Positions 12,464-23,365 of a stretch of DNA of 64,000 nt are shown one piece after another (position 1 is the stretch's first letter; each line of letters starts with the position of its first letter). The stretch comes from Rhabditoides inermis (taxonomy: Eukaryota; Nematoda; Chromadorea; Rhabditida; Rhabditidae): the NCBI GenBank assembly GCA_963966185.1, contig CAWZYM010000271.1:984001-1048000 (forward strand), in the 5' to 3' direction. Position numbers and translations under genes: made by a program. Below the pieces are notes generated by a model, which did not search any database, was not told where the DNA came from, and saw only the letters and a program-made list of their open reading frames with translations.

Positions 12464-14538
12464 ATGACACTACTGTTTGGATTATCTCTTTGTGTATCAC
12501 TTCGACTAGCATATGCAGTCATTTGCTATGATGAGCACCACCCAATGTATGTTTACTCGAGAAGATCATCAAATGAAAGTTATCCGAAACCGGTGAAAAC
12601 ATGTACTGGCGACTACTGCAAGTTGATCATAAACGAATACACATCCAGCGTTTGGAAAAGAGTGTTTATGGTATAGTATATTGATTGCATTACTCTAATT
12701 TTTATGTATCATTTCAGCGCTGTGAGAATGGTTTCATGATGAATACCGATAGGAAAGTATTATACCCAAACCTGACTAGTTGCAATCAACCGCCAGCAAA
12801 TGATCTGTTTGTTAAATGCGATTGCGAGTGCAAAGTGTGCTTGCCATCAAATAAAGTTGAACATTTGCAGCACTGATGAGTGTAACAGTTGGATGCGCAG
12901 AAAGAAGGCTCTTCCGCCTGCGAAGGTAAACCATTTGAGAGAAGCATGGCAGCGTGTCGGAGGAACAGTGATCGCATACCTGCTATCACAAACCTCTCTC
13001 TCTCTCTCTCTCTTCGCTCCTCGTTCTCGCATGATCAAGACACATACATAGATACATCTCCAACTTTTTTTCGGTGACATGCACAAGGCGCACAAACAGC
13101 AAGGCACTGTCAATCGAAACCGAACAACCAGACTGCTCCTCTCCACTCTGCTATAGCGACGTGTATTCCTTCAACAGCGTGAGTCCCGGTTCTCTCCAAT
13201 TTCTTCCAATACGATCGTTTTAGAGCTGGGTGTACAATCGCAACTGCTCCAACAGTAACAAGGAATACGTGTTCCACCCGAACTCGTGTTATCAGGTTGT
13301 TTCAAGGATTTTTTGAACAGATGCCAATACAAATACCTTTTAGTGGGCTATGGGTTCGGGATTCGAGCGCACACTGTGTGGATGCGACAAGGTTGGTGTA
13401 TGACCGACCATTTTTCAATTGGTAACCTATTCAGGATCATTGCAATCGAAATGCGAGCAGGTATGCTGTGACCAGAGGCGACCTGGAGTGCTACAACTAT
13501 GGCGTCGGAGAAACGGTGAAATGTGTTGTTGAGTTATTAAGTAAAAGGCACAATGGCGACTTATTTCTGCCACAACCTGCCACAACTCCTCATTTTCACA
13601 AGAGCAAAACATTTGACGGTGACCGGAATCGAACCCGCGAAGTTCGGGGGTCACAACGAAAAGCACTGGGCCATGAAGCAAGTGAAAGGGCGTCGCCACT
13701 GTTCTTTTTAAATCTCCATTGAAATTTGTTAGTGACATAGTGACTTGATGTTTTCAGGGTTGCCTGGGTGACTATTGCGTGATCCGGAAGATCTTCAACG
13801 CTACGAGCAACGGCGTGGGATACGCTTCGTATCGCGACTCTATGCCCATATTCGGCTACCCATTCAGGGGATGCGTCAGTGTCTTAGAAACGACTGGCTT
13901 CATGAGGGTTAGTTCTGAATGCGATAGTTTCCAATTAGCATTTACAAGCATTTTGCATACCAAAGAACATGACATATGTTCATTTGTAATGATAACGTGG
14001 TTAATTTGAATTCAATAGATCACTATTCACTAATTTCACAGCCGGGACTGATCGACTACTACTCGACTGTGTTCTTGTTGTGCAACGAGCCTTTCTGCAA
14101 CGAGAACGAGACGACAGCATTCGCGTCCATCGACAGATACTACAAGCTGCAGGACGATGTGAGAGAATCAACTTGTCCTTTTTGTTGACCGCCGAACCTT
14201 TGTTCCTTTGTAATCAATCGAAATCACATTCCACACTGTTCCATATCAACCCTAGTTGACGTGGCGGAAGCGAACTATCCAGAACGCGAAACGGTTCCAC
14301 TTGTAACTACTACCTTTGTAAACACTCGAAATTCGAAATCACATTTCACAGTGTTCAACATTCAACAGCAACCGAAATTCAATTAGCAAAGAACTATCTA
14401 GAACGCAAAACGGTTCTCATCGCTTGTCTTCAGATCGCGTCCGGTCGCGCCACGACGACGACCACCGAGAGTTCGAATGGGGCCTTCGATCAGCGCACAA
14501 TTTCCTCATTACTATTTCTCCTCTTTCTAACGTACTGA
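12464..14538 (+). CDS. Secreted ET-module protein, two modules
   Basis: Nine exons (12464-12670, 12718-12827, 12871-12925, 13104-13178, 13224-13295, 13435-13515, 13758-13907, 14042-14158, 14434-14538) give 972 nt, 323 aa. A signal peptide (LLFGLSLCVSLRLAYA) is followed by module 1: VICYDE...TCTGDYCKL...SCN...KCDCDTDECN. Module 2 is LECYNYGVGE...GCLGDYCVI...GCVSVLE...LLCNEPFCNEN. The C-x-G-D-Y-C and terminal C-N/FCN patterns match the nematode ET module, a Ly6-like Cys fold of unknown function. A Thr/Ser-rich stretch and hydrophobic tail (SSLLFLLFLTY) suggest GPI anchoring. The donor of exon 6 is the least certain junction. Likely extracellular. Confidence 0.7.
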
Positions 14539-15009
14539 AATAGAAACCGGACTGCCGATTGTAGCGATCATCATTGACCCAGCAAGACTTACAGACGAAA
14601 CCGATCTACGTTTGATATAACCTGTCATATCTGTCTTTGATTCAGAAAATATATACTTGAATACTTGAAATAGAAACGTGTTATGATTATGAGAGGTACC
14701 ACTGGTGTGAGTGTTTGCGATGTCTGAGAGAGGAAAGTTGATGTACAAGTGAGATATATGTATATGGGCATGAGTGTGACAACCATAAACGTGAAAAGTA
14801 GTCGAAAACGATATCCGAAACCAACACTCACTAAAAATTCAAATTCGCGCGCAATTTCTGCGAAGCTGGATCCAGGTACAATCAAGCTTCGATCGAGCCT
14901 GGATCCAGGTTCGAGGACTGAAAAATCGAGCTTCGATCCATGCATTTTTCGATGCTCGATCAGGCCTGGATCGAAGCTGGTTGAGCTTCCTGTGTAATAA
15001 TAATAATAA
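14539..15009. other. Intergenic, short palindromic GGATCCAGG/GCTTCGATC motifs
   Basis: Between 14860 and 14985 the words CTGGATCCAGG and AAGCTTCGATC recur in both orientations, forming a small palindromic cluster just left of the LTR array. No gene is seen. Confidence 0.5.
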
Positions 15010-15245
15010 TGTCAGTCCCGCGCTATCGATCACTGTAATCTCTTGATATACCGCTCTCTCTAGCGGGACCAATGACCCCGACCCCTGTCGTAAACGGCAT
15101 GTGGTCCGTATCTTGTCTCTCATACGCATCAGTTATGTGGGCGCTCCGCTAGCGTGCGGCGGGCGCATCCGTGCAATAAAGGCTTCGATCCCCCATCCTG
15201 GTCCCTTTGTAAGTGTGTGTGGAGCGGCCCACCACATACTTAACA
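15010..15245 (+). repeat. LTR copy 1 (236 bp)
   Basis: TGTCAGTCCC...TACTTAACA, preceded by (AAT)n and followed by TTGGAGGTCC. Contains AATAAAGGC as a likely polyadenylation signal. Confidence 0.85.
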
Positions 15246-15579
15246 TTGGAGGTCCCGGGGAGTTCCGTTCCGTTGCCATGATTGTACGTTATGATTTATC
15301 TCGAGTTACGGATCGTCGATTGTCTTGTATGTTTATGTGCCATCTGGATTGTTCTCTCACACATAGTATCTCTTCCATCTAAGACCCCCGAGGCTTTGGT
15401 AGATTGATCCGTGTCTAGAACTGCACTGTTTATTTAAGTGTTTCCATTGATGTTAGGGTATCACATTGTATTCACCCATAGGACCCAAGAGGCTATGTAG
15501 TGTAGAATCATGCTGACCTACCCGGAGTACAAAACATTTTAAAAGCAATCGAGGCCGATTGCTCCCTAAAGGGTGGGGA

Positions 15580-15815
15580 TGTCAGTCCCGCGCTATCGAT
15601 CACTGTAATCTCTTGATATACCGCTCTCTCTAGCGGGACCAATGACCCCGACCCCTGTCGTAAACGGCATGTGGTCCGTATCTTGTCTCTCATACGCATC
15701 AGTTATGTGGGCGCTCCGCTAGCGTGCGGCGGGCGCATCCGTGCAATAAAGGCTTCGATCCCCCATCCTGGTCCCTTTGTAAGTGTGTGTGGAGCGGCCC
15801 ACCACATACTTAACA
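15580..15815 (+). repeat. LTR copy 2 (236 bp)
   Basis: Essentially identical to copy 1 by eye. Preceded by the polypurine tract and followed by the primer-binding-like TTGGAGGTCC. Confidence 0.85.
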
Positions 15816-16511
15816 TTGGAGGTCCCTGAGTAACTTTGAGTGTGTTGAGGAGTAAGGCTAACGTGTCCCTTCTCCTCCCCTCAAAGGAACTGTCCCGACT
15901 CGAGCCGTATGAGTCCAGACCCCTCTCCCCCCGTCCCCATTCCTGCTAGTATTCCTCGTCAGTCTACTAATCTGCACTGTATTCCCCGTCTGGAGCAGCT
16001 GCCAAGGAGGACGCGCGGAGAGGAGCCCGTCGCCAGGAGAGAACCACTACCGCTACACCACTCTCTTCTGCCAGGATGGAGAAGCAGCACTGGACACCAC
16101 CCGTGAGCCTTCTGTAGTATAGTCGCTAGCCACGATACCATGATTGATTAGGTTCTCATGTGTAGTAGCCTCTACAGTGGCCTCACAACCATTTCGATGT
16201 TTAGTTGCCATGATTGTTTGTTATGACTTATCTCGAGTTACTGATCGTCGATTGTCTTGTATGTTTCTGTGCCATCATGGATTGTTCTCTCACATAGCAT
16301 CTCTTCCATCTAAGTCCTCACTGGCTTTGGTAGATCGATCGGTTGACTAGAACTGCACTGTTTATTTAAGTGTTTCCATTGATGTTAGGGTATCACATTG
16401 TATTCACCCATAGGACCCAAGAGGCTATGTAGTGTAGAATCATGCTGACCTACCCGGAGTACAAAACATTTTAAAAGCAATCGAGGCCGATTGCTCCCTA
16501 AAGGGTGGGGA

Positions 16512-16747
16512 TGTCAGTCCCGCGCTATCGATCACTGTAATCTCTTGATATACCGCTCTCTCTAGCGGGACCAATGACCCCGACCCCTGTCGTAAACGGC
16601 ATGTGGTCCGTATCTTGTCTCTCATACGCATCAGTTATGTGGGCGCTCCGCTAGCGTGCGGCGGGCGCATCCGTGCAATAAAGGCTTCGATCCCCCATCC
16701 TGGTCCCTTTGTAAGTGTGTGTGGAGCGGCCCACCACATACTTAACA
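16512..16747 (+). repeat. LTR copy 3 (236 bp)
   Basis: Essentially identical to copies 1 and 2. Preceded by the polypurine tract and followed directly by (AAT)n, so it is the outer 3' LTR of the array. Confidence 0.85.
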
Positions 16748-16760
16748 ATAATAATAATAA

Positions 16761-16791
<31 letters not shown>

Positions 16792-16795
16792 AATA
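16748..16795 (+). repeat. (AAT)n microsatellite, insertion target of the LTR array
   Basis: Continuation of the AAT run that also precedes 15010. The run is split by the retroelement, so its real target duplication is hidden in the repeat. Confidence 0.9.
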
Positions 16796-17264
16796 TGTTT
16801 ATTCATAGTACTTGTGGAGTGTATACAAAACAGGGAGTAATACAACATAACGAAAAGAAAGTGTAAGCAGCCCCTGTCGACGCTACAACTACGGCTTTCC
16901 AGAGATTAGAGAGAGACGTGATCTATGCGGGAAAGCGTAATTGTTTTTTTTTTCTGTTGTTCACACTCGCTCAAATAATTTCGTTTCGAGATATTGTCTA
17001 TCTATGTAAAATAAGTGGCAACCTGGAAAATTCATCGCGAAGAAAATTCATCGCGATGATTTTCAAAATTCATCAGATGAAAATAAGTATCAGTTTTTCG
17101 GAATTTGTAATGGGTCACATGAATAGTAAAATGTAGTTTACTACTTCATCGCCCTTTCGCTAATTTATTTTTCTTTTTTTCCTTTATTTTCTTTTTTCGC
17201 ACCGTTTTCCTTTGTTTTTGGATGTTTGTAATTTGACAGCAACAAATGATTGCAGTCTAATTAA

Positions 17265-19064
17265 ATGGCAGACGCTCCGGGCGAGGAAAACTCAGACATT
17301 CTCTGTTTCACTCCACTGTGAGTTTTTTTTGTCATTTTGATTGATTTTTGTTGTTTCCTTTCTGATAAAACTGTTTTATATGAGACTATCACAGAGGCTC
17401 GGGTCAAGAAGTCGGCCGATCATGTCACCTGCTGCAGTTCAAGGGAAAACGCATTCTGGTAAGTCTGGGACGTTGCACCATGTCCATTTTTGTTGTTGCC
17501 TATACTTATTTTGCCGATGACTATGGAACGGGAACAACAACGTGGTTTATGACGCGTGGTCGATTTGATTCTGAAAGGGTTGAATATGTGGTCGTAGATA
17601 ATGGAAGACTTTGTATGGTAGATGCCGTTGCACCATAACGGAAAACTCGCGTGTCGTCAATGAATTATGTGTTATAGTTGGACTGCGGCATCCATCCGGG
17701 TATGATGGGCGTCGACGCGCTGCCCTTCGTAGACTACATTGACATCGAGAACATCGACCTGCTCCTGGTGAGCAAGTTGCCTTGTTTTTTTTGCTATTGT
17801 ATGTATGTTTGAAATCATGGTCAAATGGTCTCACATTGTTTGGCTGAACATGCGTATCTCGTTCATTTTCCTGTGCAAACGTTTGCATCCGTCCTCGTAT
17901 GCTCATCAGCACATCATGTTCCTCTCCAGATCACGCACTTCCACCTCGACCACTGCGGCGCGCTGCCGTGGCTGCTGGAGAAGACGGCGTTCCGCGGCCG
18001 CTGCTTCATGACCCACGCCACAAAGGCCATCTACCGAATGATGCTCGGCGACTACGTCAAGGTACGCGCTGTTTATACGTTACGGTTGGTACGCTCGCTA
18101 ACTTGCTTCATCAATCTTGTGATTTTTTTTTTTCGCATAGCGGGCAAATTTAATACCGAGTGTCAAATAATACACATGAAATGAAATGTTCATGACACGT
18201 GCGAAACGAGATCGATTTTTTGTGCAGAACGGGTGCAGGTGCTGGTGCATTTTAATCAAGTTCTTGAGCCACTCCCATGTTGATCATGGTCGTTGAGGTG
18301 GCCAAGTACGGGGGCGGCGCGGAGGGCCGGCTGCTGTTCACCGAGGAGGACCTCGAGAAGAGCATGGAGAAGATCGAGGTGCGCCTTTCTTGACACTGGT
18401 ACCGGAACCAACACGACTCACTCATAGTTGTCTACCTTTTGCGATTCGTGAGCTGTTGGGTGGAGTGTGGTTTCTACATTTTGCGAACGGTTGGGTGGTT
18501 GTAGACGTAATAGACCTTAGTTTATAGTGTGCTGCGTTTTTCAAAATCTTGAGTTTTAAATATGTGATGTATGTAACTGTGGCGTTATGCGTTATGCGGT
18601 GCTTGCAGGTGATCGACTTCCACGAGCAGAAAAGCGCGGCGGGCGTGCGCTTCTGGCCGTACGTGGCGGGTCACGTGCTCGGCGCGTGCATGTTTCTCAT
18701 CGAGATAGCCGGGGTGGGTGATGTGCGGGGATTAGAGAGGAGAGCAGCAAGTGACACGTACGCAAACCCATCACTGTCATGTTTGTTGTTGGACGCACGA
18801 GCAGCGAGTTGTACGCGTGAAATGTACTCATATATAAAGACATAACGTAAGGGCGTGATTGATATGATTTTACCGAAGTACGTGCGTACGAAACGAAGAG
18901 GAACATAAGTTGGTTGTGCTGTGAGCTAGTGGTAGCCATACTGCATTGAAGGTGCGTATCCTGTACACGGGCGACTTCTCGTGTCTGGAGGACCGGCATC
19001 TGTGCGCCGCCGAGCTGCCGCAAGGCATCAACGTCGACGTCCTCATATCGGTCCGTCATCCCTG

Positions 19065-19143
<79 letters not shown>

Positions 19144-22100
19144 TAGTATCTTTTCCAGGAATCCACGTACGGCACACAGATTCACGAGGAGCGCGACGAC
19201 AGAGAAAAACGGTGGATTATTTTATAAGATTCATATTTTCTATACGTTACTCTGATGTACTGTATGTCGTACTGTATGTTTTAATGACATTTCCGGTTTT
19301 GTGACACGAGTTAGTAGGTTGAATGCGTCACTTGTTTAATATCAAATGCTTGACTTGTTTAATATCAAAACTATTTTCAACTATGTTCCTCGGGTTGGTG
19401 GTATACACTATATTAGTACTTTATCCCTTGAGAAATCAGAGTTGCCTTAAAGTTTTTCTCAATGAATAGGTGGTGTGTGTGATAATTACGGTTACGGATA
19501 CGGTAGCTGAATTTTGCGATTGCACTAATGCCGATCGGACATTTTCGCACACACAAAAATAGCGAAGCGGAATCTAACCGTGAACGCTATAGGCCAACAG
19601 CTAACCAGCTGAGCCACCGACACAGAGGCAGACAAAACAGTGTTTGAAAAAAAATAAAAGTTCTGGTTCGCTATGGAACTGGTGCCGTATGCATAACATG
19701 CAGACAAGAAAGACATTGCAGGTTCACGCAGACGGTGCACGACATTGTGGGTCGAGGCGGGCGGTGTCTGATACCGGCGTTCGCCCTCGGCCGCGCGCAG
19801 GAGCTGCTCCTCATCCTCGACGAGTACTGGGAGGCGCATCCCGACCTGCACGACGTGCCCGTATACTGTCAGTCAGCGAGAAAAAGAGAAACAGTTTAGG
19901 GAAGTGCACCACATGTGTTATGTGTTCATACAATAGTCTTTGATTTAGCGCATGGCTCGCAGTTTGGTCACCACCGGGCTCTGTGATCCAATCGATATTT
20001 GAGCTCATTTCCACCACTGCAGACGCGTCCTCGCTGGCCAAGAAGTGCATGGCCGTCTACCAGACGTTCGTCTCGGGAATGAACCAGCGCATCCAGCGGC
20101 AGATCGCCGTCAACAACCCTTTCGTCTTCAAGCACGTCTCCAACCTCAAGGTGAGCCGGTGTTCTCTCGTTCACTGTTTGATCGTCTACTGTCTGTCTGT
20201 AGGGCGTGGAACACTTTGAGGACACCGGTCCGTGCGTGGTTCTCGCCTCGCCCGGTATGCTGCAGAACGGACTCAGCAGGTTCGCCGCTTGCATCTTCCA
20301 TGTTACATGTCATGCATTGATGGCGTGTGATTGCAACATATCTGCATGCATCCTGTTCAATTCGAACTCGCGCGCCCACCGCGCCGTTATATAGTGACAT
20401 TCCATTATTCACTGAACAACGTTAGTCGAATGTCATTTTGATGTTTTTATTGTTCCACAAACCACAATATACTGAAACAACAATCACAATATACTGAAAC
20501 AAACAACTACACATGTGAAAAAATGTGTTCTTTTTAGCCTCGTGTCGAAAGTCTTGCGCATTAGCGTCGTTACTGAAACTGTTGGGGAAAATTATTGCGA
20601 GAGCGTGGTATTGCTGTTCCTCACTCCAACAATGAGTCGTTTGGCCGCGAGTCTCAGATCGCGAATGAAGTAGATGAGAATGAAGGGATCGAAGATGGGG
20701 TAGACGGTCACGGAGAAGCACAGAATGCGGGAGTAGGGAAACTCCGCACCAAACAAGGGCAAGATGATGATGAAGATGAAGAGGAGATGGTTGAAGAGGA
20801 TTGGGATAGATGTCTGTAATATCGTCTTCTCCCTCCCCTCCTATCTTTGTCTAACTCTATGACATGACATACCTGTAGTAGCAGCGTTTTGAATAACTGC
20901 ACCTGTCGGTAGCGGTAATATCGCGAGAATCGCTGAGTCGACAGACGCGAGGCGATTCCTAGTGCTGCGTAGAGAGCGCAACACGGTAAGATGAGCTAGA
21001 ACAACAACTTTTAGAGTTTTCTGATCGACGTTATGAGAAAAACGGTAACTCGTATACACGTCAAAAAACTCACGAGTTGTGCGATCACTGCCATGAAGCC
21101 CCAAAGTGCTCGATGATTATAGACTAGTTCACCTTCGCTGTTGACCTCAATTTACAAATTGCATTCACCCTTGCATTGTTTTGGTTAAAATCTAGACGAT
21201 ATTTTGCTTTGCTTTGAGCTATGTCTTCAATACCACAAGCTCTCGCTCTCACCGTCCTATACTGAAATCCGATCAGCCCTCCTTGAACCACGGGAAGGCC
21301 GTATGTTTGGAGAACGTATGGGGATATCTGAAATTTGATGTGATTACTTATCTTTTGTGTATCTCTTTCTGACCTCTTTGAGTTCATCCGGTTCTGGAAT
21401 GCCCATGTTGAATGTGTAAAGAAAGAACGACACGAAGTACACTGACACGACTGCGTATATTGCTGCGAAATACGGCATGTTTGGAATCTTCTGAGGTCTG
21501 TAAAATGTATAAGTTAAGGACTTACAGTGTATGATCAAATCGAACCTGCAAATGACAACATATCTATAGATAAACTGAAAAGTTAGCGAGAGATGACATA
21601 ATATGTAGGATGCCACAAATGCAAGGAGAATAGGTTTTCGGTTCCAAGTGTCTAGGTATGGGGAGACAGAAATCATCAGATAAGAATTGCGTCCAGAGAA
21701 GCACATCTAAACAACACATTAGTTAAAACAGAAGAAAAAAACTGCATGTATACAAACAGCATACATGTAATCATTTAACTTACCGGAATGCAGAGTGCAT
21801 TTGTGCCAGCGAATAGTATGTTTATGGTTGCATATGAAGCGAGTACGTATTTGTATTGTTGAGGCGTGTGAGATTTGTAGAGTACGAAAATTAATAACAT
21901 GTTGAAGAGAGTAGAGAAGACGGACGACGCGTAGACTTCTCGCGCATGATAGACGGAAGTGAGCGGGATCATCAGAAATTAGTGAAGATAAAATTTTGAT
22001 CTTGTTCGGTTATGGCAAAGTGCTGAATGAAGAGCTACCATAGCTCGCTACTCGTTTCTTCTCTGGGGGCCTAATTAAAAAAAAGATCTTTCTCCTAACA

Positions 22101-23315
22101 TTTGTGTTAATGATTAGATTTATTGTTGTTCCAAGTTTAGTTGAAAGTGCTTCGTTCTCATTATTCGAAATCTTTTTGACTAGTATGCCATTGTATTCCT
22201 ACGAGGATAGGACAATCATTAGCACAAATGTTAGGAGAAACGCAAATGTCAGGAAGGAGCATGTGAATTTACGTCACCGTCATAGTTAGAACTCCGAAAA
22301 AGGGAATCATGGTGATATTTCCCACTTGCAGAGAACTGTTCGAGCGTTGGTGTCCGGATTCGAAGAATGGGTGCATTATTGCGGGATACTGTGTCGAGGG
22401 AACGCTCGCCAAAGTGAGTGAGCGTGGAAATGAGGGAGCAGTGTGGAAGGGTGGAAGGGGGCGATGGGACTCGTGACTCTCGTTGCAGCACATTCTCAGC
22501 GAGCCCGAGGACGTGCTGGCTATGAACGGAGAGAGGCTGCCGATGAGACTACAGGTGAGAGGGGCTGAGGGGCAGGATACTGTACAGATGGCTATGTGAA
22601 ATGATAGCAGTTTGCACATTGCAGCATATGTGGTGACACATTATTATTTCCTTTTTTGAAATGGTTTTTGTTGAGTATGTATAATATATACGTCGATGAT
22701 ACGTCGACGCCTTTTTCTCGGAAGGTTACTCTTCACTATTCTCCAATGACTATCTTTGAGGTGGGCTACATCTCGTTCTCGGCGCACACCGACTTCCAAC
22801 AGACGTCCGACTTTGTGCGCAAACTCAAGCCGCCACATCTGGTCAATTTTCTTTTAAGTATCGATGGAATTTACGTTATAGGATTTCTGGTAATCGAGCG
22901 AAAAGAAATAGAATCTCGATTAATTGATGATAATTATCCATGGACTGTATGTAATGTTTGTGAGTCAGATTCTGGTGCACGGTGAGATGCACGAGATGAA
23001 CCGCCTCAAGGCAGCCATCATCCGCAACTTTGAGGACGCCAACATTCCCATCGAGGTACGTGGCAACCTGACATTTTTATCGCTTCCTTTACAAGTGCGA
23101 GTATGCGATGTTCGCGAGCTGATTGAGTGTGTGTGTTTGCACATAACTGTCGCCCAGGTTCACAACCCGAAGAACACGGAGACGCTGCAGCTGCACTTCC
23201 GCGGAGAGAAGACGGCCAAGGTGGTCGGAGAACTGGCCATTCAGGCGCCCAAGGTGGGTGGATAGGGAGAGAGATGGTAGGAAGAGAGATAGAGAGAGAG
23301 AGAGGGGGAGAGGGA

Positions 23316-23365
<50 letters not shown>

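Larger units (their letters stand above)
15010..16747 (+). mobile_element. Tandem LTR-internal-LTR-internal-LTR retroelement array
   Basis: Three LTRs of 236 bp (15010-15245, 15580-15815, 16512-16747), each TG...CA, separated by internal pieces of 334 and 696 bp. Each internal piece begins TTGGAGGTCC, the position and form of a primer-binding site. Each ends in the purine tract AAAGGGTGGGGA, directly before the next LTR. The pieces are different deletion derivatives of the same element (shared 3' half). The second has a short Pro/Arg-rich frame but neither encodes a polymerase. The array sits inside an AAT microsatellite, (AAT)n on both sides. Confidence 0.85.

Noticed and set aside
13618..13690. 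Perfect B box (GGTTCGATTCC) on the minus strand in an ET-module gene intron
   Set aside because: No acceptor, D or anticodon arm at tRNA spacing; only a short GTGACC/GGTCAC hairpin surrounds it.
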